In this document: in pieces, positions 9,141 through 18,190 of the stretch
Numbering within the stretch: the stretch's first letter is position 1
Layout of the letters: every line of letters starts with the position of its first letter
Assembly: GCA_034096865.1 (NCBI GenBank)
Contig: JAWQFJ010028371.1
Coordinates: 35,001 to 53,190 of the forward strand
DNA: 18,190 nt
Direction of reading: 5' to 3'
Origin: Theodoxus fluviatilis
Lineage: Eukaryota > Mollusca > Gastropoda > Cycloneritida > Neritidae
The notes under the pieces: model-generated
What the model was told of the DNA's origin: nothing
The model's database searches: none
What the model saw: the letters and a program-made list of their open reading frames with translations, nothing else
Program-made: the position numbers and the translations under genes

Positions 9141-12100
9141 TCCAATACCACCCCAGTGACTGCAGTGTCCAATACCACCCCAGTGACTGCAGTGTCCAAT
9201 ACCACCCCAGTGACTGCAGTGTCCAGTACCACCCCAGTGACTGCAGTGTCCAATACCACCCCAGTGACTGCAGTGTCCAATACCACCCCAGTGACTGCAG
9301 TGTCCAATACCACCCCAGTGACTGCAGTGTCCAATACCACCCCAGTGACTGCAGTGTCCAATACCACCCCAGTGACTGCAGTGTCCAATACCACCCCAGT
9401 GACTGCAGTGTCCAGTACCACCCCAGTGACTGCAGTGTCCAATACCACCCCAGTGACTGCAGTGTCCAATACCACCCCAGTGACTGCAGTGTCCATACCA
9501 CCCCAGTGACTGCAGTGTCCAATACCACCCCAGTGACTGCAGTGTCCAATACCACCCCAGTGACTGCAGTGTCCAATACCACCCCAGTGACTGCAGTGTC
9601 CAGTACCACCCCAGTGACTGCAGTGTCCAATACCACCCCAGTGACTGCAGTGTCCAATACCACCCCAGTGACTGCAGTGTCCAATACCACCCCAGTGACT
9701 GCAGTGTCCAGTACCACCCCAGTGACTGCAGTGTCCAATACCACCCCAGTGACTGCAGTGTCCAGTACCACCCCAGTGACTGCAGTGTCCAATACCACCC
9801 CAGTGACTGCAGTGTCCAATACCACCCCAGTGACTGCAGTGTCCAGTACCACCCCAGTGACTGCAGTGTCCAATACCACCCCAGTGACTGCAGTGTCCAG
9901 TACCACCCCAGTGACTGCAGTGTCCAATACCACCCCAGTGACTGCAGTGTCCAATACCACCCCAGTGACTGCAGTGTCCAGTACCACCCCAGTGACTGCA
10001 GTGTCCAATACCACCCCAGTGACTGCAGTGTCCAATACCACCCCAGTGACTGCAGTGTCCAATACCACCCCAGTGACTGCAGTGTCCAATACCACCCCAG
10101 TGACTGCAGTGTCCAGTACCACCCCAGTGACTGCAGTGTCCAATACCACCCCAGTGACTGCAGTGTCCAATACCACCCCAGTGACTGCAGTGTCCAATAC
10201 CACCCCAGTGACTGCAGTGTCCAATACCACCCCAGTGACTGCAGTGTCCAGTACCACCCCAGTGACTGCAGTGTCCAGTACCACCCCAGTGACTGCAGTG
10301 TCCAATACCACCCCAGTGACTGCAGTGTCCAGTACCACCCCAGTGACTGCAGTGTCCAATACCACCCCAGTGACTGCAGTGTCCAATACCACCCCAGTGA
10401 CTGCAGTGTCCAGTACCACCCCAGTGACTGCAGTGTCCAATACCACCCCAGTGACTGCAGTGTCCAATACCACCCCAGTGACTGCAGTGTCCAATACCAC
10501 CCCAGTGACTGCAGTGTCCAATACCACCCCAGTGACTGCAGTGTCCAATACCACCCCAGTGACTGCAGTGTCCAGTACCACCCCAGTGACTGCAGTGTCC
10601 AATACCACCCCAGTGACTGCAGTGTCCAATACCACCCCAGTGACTGCAGTGTCCAATACCACCCCAGTGACTGCAGTGTCCAATACCACCCCAGTGACTG
10701 CAGTGTCCAATACCACCCCAGTGACTGCAGTGTCCAATACCACCCCAGTGACTGCAGTGTCCAGTACCACCCCAGTGACTGCAGTGTCCAATACCACCCC
10801 AGTGACTGCAGTGTCCAATACCACCCCAGTGACTGCAGTGTCCAATACCACCCCAGTGACTGCAGTGTCCAATACCACCCCAGTGACTGCAGTGTCCAAT
10901 ACCACCCCAGTGACTGCAGTGTCCAGTACCACCCCAGTGACTGCAGTGTCCAGTACCACCCCAGTGACTGCAGTGTCCAATACCACCCCAGTGACTGCAG
11001 TGTCCAGTACCACCCCAGTGACTGCAGTGTCCAATACCACCCCAGTGACTGCAGTGTCCAGTACCACCCCAGTGACTGCAGTGTCCAATACCACCCCAGT
11101 GACTGCAGTGTCCAGTACCACCCCAGTGACTGCAGTGTCCAGTACCACCCCAGTGACTGCAGTGTCCAGTACCACCCCAGTGACTGCAGTGTCCAATACC
11201 ACCCCAGTGACTGCAGTGTCCAATACCACCCCAGTGACTGCAGTGTCCAATACCACCCCAGTGACTGCAGTGTCCAATACCACCCCAGTGACTGCAGTGT
11301 CCAATACCACCCCAGTGACTGCAGTGTCCAGTACCACCCCAGTGACTGCAGTGTCCAATACCACCCCAGTGACTGCAGTGTCCAATACCACCCCAGTGAC
11401 TGCAGTGTCCAATACCACCCCAGTGACTGCAGTGTCCAATACCACCCCAGTGACTGCAGTGTCCAATACCACCCCAGTGACTGCAGTGTCCAATACCACC
11501 CCAGTGACTGCAGTGTCCAGTACCACCCCAGTGACTGCAGTGTCCAATACCACCCCAGTGACTGCAGTGTCCAATACCACCCCAGTGACTGCAGTGTCCA
11601 ATACCACCCCAGTGACTGCAGTGTCCAGTACCACCCCAGTGACTGCAGTGTCCAGTACCACCCCAGTGACTGCAGTGTCCAATACCACCCCAGTGACTGC
11701 AGTGTCCAGTACCACCCCAGTGACTGCAGTGTCCAATACCACCCCAGTGACTGCAGTGTCCAATACCACCCCAGTGACTGCAGTGTCCAGTACCACCCCA
11801 GTGACTGCAGTGTCCAATACCACCCCAGTGACTGCAGTGTCCAATACCACCCCAGTGACTGCAGTGTCCAATACCACCCCAGTGACTGCAGTGTCCAATA
11901 CCACCCCAGTGACTGCAGTGTCCAATACCACCCCAGTGACTGCAGTGTCCAATACCACCCCAGTGACTGCAGTGTCCAATACCACCCCAGTGACTGCAGT
12001 GTCCAATACCACCCCAGTGACTGCAGTGTCCAATACCACCCCAGTGACTGCAGTGTCCAATACCACCCCAGTGACTGCAGTGTCCAATACCACCCCAGTG

Positions 12101-14281
12101 ACTGCAGTGTCCAGTACCACCCCAGTGACTGCAGTGTCCAGTACCACCCCAGTGACTGCAGTGTCCAATACCACCCCAGTGACTGCAGTGTCCAGTACCA
12201 CCCCAGTGACTGCAGTGTCCAATACCACCCCAGTGACTGCAGTGTCCAATACCACCCCAGTGACTGCAGTGTCCAGTACCACCCCAGTGACTGCAGTGTC
12301 CAATACCACCCCAGTGACTGCAGTGTCCAATACCACCCCAGTGACTGCAGTGTCCAATACCACCCCAGTGACTGCAGTGTCCAATACCACCCCAGTGACT
12401 GCAGTGTCCAGTACCACCCCAGTGACTGCAGTGTCCAATACCACCCCAGTGACTGCAGTGTCCAATACCACCCCAGTGACTGCAGTGTCCAGTACCACCC
12501 CAGTGACTGCAGTGTCCAATACCACCCCAGTGACTGCAGTGTCCAATACCACCCCAGTGACTGCAGTGTCCAATACCACCCCAGTGACTGCAGTGTCCAG
12601 TACCACCCCAGTGACTGCAGTGTCCAATACCACCCCAGTGACTGCAGTGTCCAATACCACCCCAGTGACTGCAGTGTCCAATACCACCCCAGTGACTGCA
12701 GTGTCCAATACCACCCCAGTGACTGCAGTGTCCAGTACCACCCCAGTGACTGCAGTGTCCAGTACCACCCCAGTGACTGCAGTGTCCAGTACCACCCCAG
12801 TGACTGCAGTGTCCAATACCACCCCAGTGACTGCAGTGTCCAATACCACCCCAGTGACTGCAGTGTCCAATACCACCCCAGTGACTGCAGTGTCCAATAC
12901 CACCCCAGTGACTGCAGTGTCCAATACCACCCCAGTGACTGCAGTGTCCAATACCACCCCAGTGACTGCAGTGTCCAGTACCACCCCAGTGACTGCAGTG
13001 TCCAATACCACCCCAGTGACTGCAGTGTCCAATACCACCCCAGTGACTGCAGTGTCCAATACCACCCCAGTGACTGCAGTGTCCAATACCACCCCAGTGA
13101 CTGCAGTGTCCAGTACCACCCCAGTGACTGCAGTGTCCAATACCACCCCAGTGACTGCAGTGTCCAATACCACCCCAGTGACTGCAGTGTCCAATACCAC
13201 CCCAGTGACTGCAGTGTCCAATACCACCCCAGTGACTGCAGTGTCCAATACCACCCCAGTGACTGCAGTGTCCAATACCACCCCAGTGACTGCAGTGTCC
13301 AATACCACCCCAGTGACTGCAGTGTCCAGTACCACCCCAGTGACTGCAGTGTCCAATACCACCCCAGTGACTGCAGTGTCCAGTACCACCCCAGTGACTG
13401 CAGTGTCCAATACCACCCCAGTGACTGCAGTGTCCAGTACCACCCCAGTGACTGCAGTGTCCAGTACCACCCCAGTGACTGCAGTGTCCAATACCACCCC
13501 AGTGACTGCAGTGTCCAGTACCACCCCAGTGACTGCAGTGTCCAGTACCACCCCAGTGACTGCAGTGTCCAATACCACCCCAGTGACTGCAGTGTCCAGT
13601 ACCACCCCAGTGACTGCAGTGTCCAATACCACCCCAGTGACTGCAGTGTCCAATACCACCCCAGTGACTGCAGTGTCCAATACCACCCCAGTGACTGCAG
13701 TGTCCAATATCACCCCAGTGACTGCAGTGCCCAATACCACCCCAGTGACTGCAGTGTCCAGTACCACCCCAGTGACTGCAGTGTCCAGTACCACCCCAGT
13801 GACTGCAGTGTCCAGTACCACCCCAGTGACTGCAGTGTCCAATACCACCCCAGTGACTGCAGTGTCCAGTACCACCCCAGTGACTGCAGTGTCCAGTACC
13901 ACCCCAGTGACTGCAGTGTCCAATACCACCCCAGTGACTGCAGTGTCCAGTACCACCCCAGTGACTGCTGTGCCCAATACCACCCCAGTGACTGCAGTGT
14001 CCAGTACCACCCCAGTGACTGCAGTGTCCAATACCACCCCAGTGACTGCAGTGTCCAATACCACCCCAGTGACTGCAGTGTCCAGTACCACCCCAGTGAC
14101 TGCAGTGTCCAATACCACCCCAGTGACTGCAGTGTCCAGTACCACCCCAGTGACTGCAGTGTCCAGTACCACCCCAGTGACTGCAGTGCCCAATACCACC
14201 CCAGTGACTGCAGTGTCCAGTACCACCCCAGTGACTGCAATGTCCAATACCACCCCAGTGACTGCAGTGTCCAATACCACC

Positions 14282-14628
14282 ATTCCCCCTGGCTAATACT
14301 GAATAAACATAAAGTCATCACCTGTGCCTGCATCTGTCAGACAGAGATGAAGTCTGTTCCTGCTTGTCTCACAGTGTTTGGAGAGCATTGCTGATCTCTA
14401 CAGGGCTTGCGCCTTTGCTACAGGTAGTGTGTGGAGGTTAAGGTAAACACACAAGAGAGGTTTTACACAGCAACTCTTTGTCCACAGTTTGGACTCAACC
14501 TATTGGACACTTTGCCTCCTGCACCACATGACTGTGCCTGTCCAATGGGAATGAAGACTGTCTGTGCCAGTCAGCACAATTTCAAGAGTGGCCCGTCTGT
14601 TTTCTAAATCTCGTTTCCTTTGCTGCAG
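14282..14628 (+). other. Unique 3' part of the intron before exon B
   Basis: Non-repetitive intron sequence after the 27-bp array, ending in the acceptor tttcctttgctgcag at 14628 with a good pyrimidine tract (tcgtttcctttgctgcag). It contains an AATAAA at 14302-14307. No coding potential is seen. Confidence 0.6.
14302..14307 (+). terminator. AATAAA hexamer, possible intronic polyadenylation signal
   Basis: AATAAA lies in actgaataaacataaag, about 20 bp past the end of the 27-bp array and 5 bp after the TAA that closes the array frame read as TTPVTAVS. A downstream GU-rich region (cctgtgcctgcatctgtc) is modest. A lone hexamer in AT-containing intron is common by chance, so this is only a candidate for premature polyadenylation. 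Confidence 0.2.
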
Positions 14629-14811
14629 GTGTCCTGCGGAGGGTGCCACATGATAATACTGGCAAAACCCAAGGTGCAGAATGGGGATGTGGAGAGCGAT
14701 GATGAGGATGAGGAGGTAGCGGTGCATGCCCAGACAATAAACCATACACTCAAAGCCAACGACCTTGAAGGCAGCCTCTCTGCTCGACTCAGACGGCGAC
14801 AAACCAACCTT
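14629..14811 (+). CDS. RPGR: RPGR-like gene, exon B: end of RCC1 propeller and linker (partial gene)
   Basis: Internal exon of 183 bp (61 codons) from ctgcag/GTGTCC to AACCTT/gtgagt, phase 0 at both ends. It begins VSCGGCHMIILAKPK, the closing strand of the RCC1-like propeller; the motif (V/A)CGGCHM directly after the FGDGRHGKL blade is characteristic of RPGR. An acidic stretch follows (NGDVESDDEDEEV, about residues 18-30), then HTLKANDLEGSLSARLRRRQ. The SAR(L/M)RRR segment also follows the propeller in vertebrate RPGR (LSARMRRR). The exon therefore marks the boundary between the conserved N-terminal propeller and the variable, low-complexity C-terminal half of the protein. The donor gtgagt is a perfect consensus but sits at the start of a TG microsatellite. 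Downstream exons are not visible in the window. Confidence 0.87.
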
Positions 14812-15041
14812 GTGAGTGTGTGTGTGCGTGTGTGCATGTGTGCATGCTTGCGTGCGTGCATGCGTGTATTTGTTTGCATGCATGTGTGTGTTTGTGTGTG
14901 TGTATGTGTATATGTGTGTGTGTGAGTGTTTGCATGCCTGTATGCACATGTGTGTGTATGTGTATGTGTGTGTGTGTGTGTTTGCATGCCTGTATGCACA
15001 TGTGTGTGTGTTTGTGTGTGCGTGTGTGTGTGTGTACATGT
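14812..15041 (+). repeat. TG-rich microsatellite beginning at the exon B donor
   Basis: From the donor gtgagtgtgtgtgtgcgtg onward the sequence is alternating TG with tgcatgc and tatgtg interruptions, ending near gtgtacatgtctgc. A longer segment containing tttgcatgcctgtatgcaca is repeated at 14929 and 14981 (52-bp spacing). Long alternating purine-pyrimidine tracts of this kind can adopt Z-DNA. In RNA, UG repeats are the known binding motif of TDP-43 and CELF-type proteins. Confidence 0.9.
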
Positions 15042-15422
15042 CTGCATTGTCATTTCTTTTACTTAATTCTTTCTACAATAATTTCAAAGAGAAAACAGGA
15101 AAACAGTGACAATTAGATGTCTGCTACAGGCTGAAGAAACACTAAAGTGTCACTTATATATCTGTCCCATGAATCTTGAATAACTTTGGTGATATCTCTG
15201 CATGGAAAGATCAATAAATTAATCAGCTTTCTTCATTTTTATGACACTTTACTTTCTCTTTGTGGATACTTTTCTGTTGAACCTCAGGTATTTCTTGGAC
15301 ACAGTCTGCCATGCCAATGTCACATGATTTCACTTCATCACTCCTATGGCAGGGCATGTCATTCTGTGTAGCATGCACCAGTTTGCCTTGCATGGTTAGC
15401 ACTTGGAGATGTGCCCCAAGTA
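15042..15422 (+). other. Unique intron sequence
   Basis: Non-repetitive sequence between the TG tract and the 51-bp array. I see no exon with convincing splice sites and coding similarity, no RNA gene and no transposon. Presumably part of the intron after exon B. Confidence 0.5.
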
Positions 15423-15838
15423 GATAGCGGTGCTGTGTGTATCAGTTTGATGGTCACTCTGTCATGAAGACCAGATAGCAGTGCTGTGTGTATCAGTTTG
15501 ATGGTCACTCTGTCATGAAGACAGGGTAGCAGTGCTGTGTGTATCAGTTTGATGGTCACTCTGTCATGAAGACAAGATAGCAGTGCTGTGTGTATCAGTT
15601 TGATGGTCACTCTGTCATGAAGACCAGATAGCAGTGCTGTGTGTATCAGTTTGATGGTCACTCTGTCATGAAGACCAGATAGCAGTGCTGTGTGTATCAG
15701 TTTGATGGTCACTCTGTCATGAGGACCAGATAGCAGTGCTGTGTGTATCAGTTTGATGGTCACTCTGTCATGAAGACAAGATAGCAGTGCTGTGTGTATC
15801 AGTATGATGGTCACTCTGTCATGAAGACCAGATAGCAG
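15423..15838. repeat. Minisatellite array, 51-bp unit, 8 copies
   Basis: The anchor tgctgtgtgtatcagtttga recurs at 15431, 15482, 15533, 15584, 15635, 15686, 15737 and 15788 (the last as cagtatga), a strict 51-bp spacing. The rest of each unit reads tggtcactctgtcatgaaga then ccagatagcag, with small variants (cagggtagc, caagatagc, gaggacc). A 51-bp period is a multiple of 3, so an open frame of about 17-residue repeats appears on the - strand; there is no evidence that it is translated. The array lies in the intron downstream of exon B. Confidence 0.95.
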
Positions 15839-15931
15839 TAACTGCTGACATGCCTTCCCTTTGATTATTGTTGCCTGAACTTTAAATTTCAGCAGAGAAC
15901 CCTGAAGGTACAGCTGCAGCCCTGGCTTACG

Positions 15932-16026
15932 CACACACTGCACACACTGCACACACTGCATTCTTGATAGTTTGGCGTGGTGTGGATGCAGCAGTAGCAC
16001 TCGGTGTGCAGTGTGTGCAGTGTGTG
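15932..16026. repeat. Perfect 23-bp inverted repeat with 49-bp loop
   Basis: The left arm at 15932-15954 is made of cacacactgc copies. The right arm at 16004-16026 is made of gtgtgcagtg copies and is its exact reverse complement over 23 bases. The 49 bases between could form the loop of a stable hairpin in DNA or RNA. Both arms are themselves short 10-bp tandem repeats. No miRNA-like precursor is claimed: the arms are low complexity and the loop is long. Confidence 0.85.
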
Positions 16027-16254
16027 AGAATGCAAGTCTTTTTCTCCCAAATATGCATTAGTTTTGAGGCAGATGTTTGACATGTGCTTGCACGATGATT
16101 TCGTCATTCAAACGTTCCGCTGATTGGATTCCGTTTGCTGTGACGGTTGCTTCATGGCTCTGTGACTAACAGTACTCCTGGGAGCATTGCTTGAGCTGCT
16201 GAAGACCCTGGTCATAGTCCAGGGAGAAAGCCAGGCATTCCATAGAGAAATGAG
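16027..16254 (+). other. Unique intron sequence
   Basis: Short unique stretch between the inverted repeat and the second TG-rich tract. No recognisable exon, RNA gene or mobile element. Confidence 0.5.
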
Positions 16255-16385
16255 ATGTGTGTGTGTGTACATCTGTGTATGTGTGTATGTGTGTGTGTGT
16301 GTGTGCATCTGTGTATGTGTGTGTGTGTGCGTGTGTGTGTATCTGTGTGTGCGTGTGTGTGTGTGTGTGTGTATGTGTGTGTGTA

Positions 16386-16424
<39 letters not shown>

Positions 16425-16757
16425 ATCTGTGTATGTGTGTATGTGTGTGTATCTGTGCATGTGTGTTTGTGTGTATGTGTGTGTGTATCGTGCGTGTGTG
16501 TGTGTGTGTCTGTGTCTGTGTGTGTGTGTGTGTATCTGTGCGTGTGTGTGTGTGTGTATCTGTGCATGTGTGTGTATCTGTGTGTGTGTGTGTATGTGTG
16601 TGTGTATCTGTGCGTGCGTGTGTGTGTATGTGTGCATGTATCTGTGTGTGTGTGTGTATATGTGTGTGTATCTGTGCGTGTGAGTGTGTGTGTGTGTGTA
16701 TGAATCTGTGTGTGTGTGAGTGTGTGTGTGTATGAATCTGTGTGTGTGTGTGTGTGC
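16255..16757 (+). repeat. Long TG-rich microsatellite, about 500 bp
   Basis: Nearly uninterrupted alternating TG/GT with regularly scattered atctgtg, tatg and tgcg interruptions, from gatgtgtgtgtg to gtgtgtgtgcagaaa. The interruptions (gtatctgtg and gcatctgtg) recur at variable spacing, which suggests a minisatellite grown out of a dinucleotide repeat. Cysteine-valine or threonine-histidine frames across it are artefacts. Confidence 0.95.
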
Positions 16758-17191
16758 AGAAATTTTGGCTTCCTGGCTGTATTTGCAAAGTGGAGTGGAC
16801 ATACATTTGCATGATTTGGCCATGACTAATTGTTGTGTGAGTGGTGCACATCAGTATGCCCAGATTCCCTGGGTAGAGGGAGTTGTGTCACAGTGCTGCT
16901 TCATTGCTCCGTGACTCACTCATTGCTAGAATAGGAGTTGTGCTTTTCCTTTCGTGAATCTATAGACACATGCTTTCACTTGATGCGTGCCTAGATTTGA
17001 CAATTATCATGAGGATTCTGTAGAAACATTTTAAAACTTATGAAGAAAAGAAGACACTTTAGAAGGATATCACTACAATACCATAAAGTTAAAATTTTAA
17101 AAACTAATTACTGAAACATGCTGAGGCTTTTTATTTTTAACGCAAGATAGAAACAACCTTGAAGACTGTGTTTATGCTTTTCACAAACGAT
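16758..17191 (+). other. Unique intron sequence
   Basis: Unique, increasingly AT-rich sequence between the TG tract and the 61-bp array. No coding exon, RNA gene or transposon signature was recognised. Confidence 0.5.
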
Positions 17192-18190
17192 GACTGTGGT
17201 TGTGTGCAGAATTATAGTGAGTTTTGGAGAGCAGTATTGCATGGGAATGTATGGCTGTGGTTGTGTCATGAATTATGGTGAGTGTTGGAGAGCAGTATTG
17301 CATGGGAATGTATGGCTGTGGTTGTGTGCAGAATTATGGGAGGTTTTGGAGAGCAGTATTGCATGGGAATGTATGGCTGTGGTTGTGTGCAGAACTATGG
17401 TGAGTTTTGCGGGCAGAATTTCATATGTATGGCTGTGGTTGTGTCATGAATTACGGTGAGCGTTGAAGAGCAGTATTGCATGGATATGTATGGCTGTGGT
17501 TGTGTCATGAATTACAGTGAGCGTTGAAGAGCAGTATTGCATGGGAATGTATGGCTGTGGTTGTGTCATGAATTACGGTGAGCGTTGAAGAGCAGTATTG
17601 CATGGGAATGTATGGCTGTGGTTGTGTCATGAATTACGGTGAGCGTTGATGAGCAGTATTGCATGGGAATGTATGGCTGTGGTAGTGTCATGAATTACGG
17701 TGAGCGTTGAAGAGCAGTATTGCATGGGAATGTATGGCTGTGGTAGTGTCATGAATTACGGTGAGCGTTGAAGAGCAGTATTGCATGAGAATGTATGGCT
17801 GTGGTAGTGTCATGAATTACGGTGAGCGTTGAAGAGCAGTATTGCATGGGAATGTATGGCTGTGGTTGTGTCATGAATTACGGTGAGCGTTGAAGAGCAG
17901 TATTGCATGGGAATGTATGGCTGTGGTAGTGTCATGAATTACGGTGAGCGTTAAAGAGCAGTATTGCATGGGAATGTATGGCTGTGGTAGTGTCATGAAT
18001 TACGGTGAGCGTTGAAGAGCAGTATTGCATGGGAATGAATGGCTGTGGTTGTGTCATGAATTACGGTGAGCGTTGAAGAGCAGTATTGCATGGGAATGAA
18101 TGGCTGTGGTTGTGTCATGAATTACGGTGAGCGTTGAAGAGCAGTATTGCATGGGAATGTATGGCTGTGGTTGTGTCATGAATTATGGTG
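17192..18190. repeat. Minisatellite array, 61-bp unit, about 16 copies, continuing off the right edge
   Basis: The anchor ggctgtggttgtgtcatgaa recurs every 61 bp; ctgtgg occurs at 17194, 17255, 17316, 17377, then 17433, 17494, 17555 and onward. One copy near 17410-17425 is 5 bp short. The first copies are more diverged (gtgcagaattatgg for gtcatgaattacgg), so the left end is the old edge and the right part is more homogeneous. Most units contain ggtgagcg or gtgagtg, a strong match to a 5' splice site in the sense orientation. The period is not a multiple of 3 and no long open frame results. Confidence 0.95.

Larger units (their letters stand above)
8113..14281. repeat. Minisatellite array, 27-bp unit, about 228 copies
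   Basis: Head-to-tail copies of a 27-bp unit that reads taccaccccagtgactgcag followed by tgtccaa or tgtccag. The only common variant is A/G in tgtccaAtacc versus tgtccaGtacc. The array fills about 6.2 kb of the 6.8-kb intron between exons A and B. It starts with a slightly diverged copy (gcagtgtcaaatacc) and ends at ccaataccaccattcccc. The unit holds the 8-bp palindrome actgcagt (with a PstI site). Two frames per direction lack stops, giving spurious open frames such as (N/S)TTPVTAVS and YHPSDCSVQ on + and LDTAVTGVV on -. Rare variants (aatatc, gtgccc, gctgtg, gcaatg) cluster in the last 600 bp, as expected where array ends escape homogenisation. One 10-bp insertion (about 9129) and one 1-bp deletion (about 9494) are the only indels I found. 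Confidence 0.97.

Noticed and set aside
8113..14281. CRISPR array
   Set aside because: The 27-bp repeats are directly contiguous with no unique spacers, and the context is a eukaryotic gene.
8119..14296. Mucin-like Thr/Ser/Pro repeat protein (NTTPVTAVS) of about 2,000 residues in the 27-bp array
   Set aside because: Several frames on both strands are equally open, the array lies inside an intron between two exons that join cleanly in phase, and no signal peptide or unique domain flanks it. Kept only as a low-probability alternative exon in the findings.
14816..15116. Cysteine/valine-rich or threonine/histidine-rich open frames over the TG tracts (here and at 16108-16851)
   Set aside because: Low-complexity translation of (TG)n in all frames; no coding signal.
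15359..16000. 213-codon - strand open frame with a 17-residue repeat (LLSGLHDRVTIKLIHTA)
   Set aside because: Product of the 51-bp unit being a multiple of 3. It continues only into low-complexity sequence and has no recognisable domain.
17190..17459. 89-codon open frame at the start of the 61-bp array
   Set aside because: The period is not a multiple of 3, so the frame is a short accident across the first diverged units.

Overview
This is eukaryotic nuclear DNA and almost all of it is intron. Two short exons on the + strand (7539-7816 and 14629-14811) join in phase 0. Together they encode the end of an RCC1-type beta-propeller that closely resembles RPGR (retinitis pigmentosa GTPase regulator), a ciliary transition-zone protein. 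The first exon carries two propeller blades, including FGDGRHGKL and SCGENHTAL. The second begins VSCGGCHM and runs through an acidic linker to SARLRRR. The rest of the gene lies outside the window on both sides. The truncated non-LTR retrotransposon, its (ATAC)n tail and the density of minisatellites suggest an invertebrate, perhaps a mollusc or other lophotrochozoan. That placement is an impression from sequence style, not a demonstrated assignment.

Layout. 1-6387: array of a 45-bp unit, about 142 copies, entering from the left edge. 6388-6966: unique AT-rich intron with a small 7-bp repeat. 6967-7236: an 80-bp tandem duplication that copies the 3' splice site and first bases of the next exon. 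7237-7506: the 3' end of a non-LTR retrotransposon inserted in the last copy. 7539-7816: RPGR-like exon A. 8113-14281: array of a 27-bp unit, about 228 copies, with a 14-N assembly gap, filling most of the next intron. 14629-14811: RPGR-like exon B, whose donor runs straight into a TG-rich microsatellite (to about 15041). 15423-15838: eight copies of a 51-bp unit. 15932-16026: a perfect 23-bp inverted repeat. 16255-16757: about 500 bp of TG-rich microsatellite. 17192-18190: array of a 61-bp unit running off the right edge.

The very long open frames across the 45-bp and 27-bp arrays (up to about 2,050 codons, on both strands) follow from unit lengths divisible by three with no stop in some frames. 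I do not call them genes. The notable feature is the architecture. One gene segment holds at least four unrelated minisatellites plus a microhomology-bounded duplication of a splice acceptor. Several repeat units contain splice-site-like sequence in the sense orientation, so the introns appear to hold hundreds of potential decoy splice sites. Whether any is used needs RNA data. I see no prokaryotic genes, CRISPR array, tRNA or rRNA.
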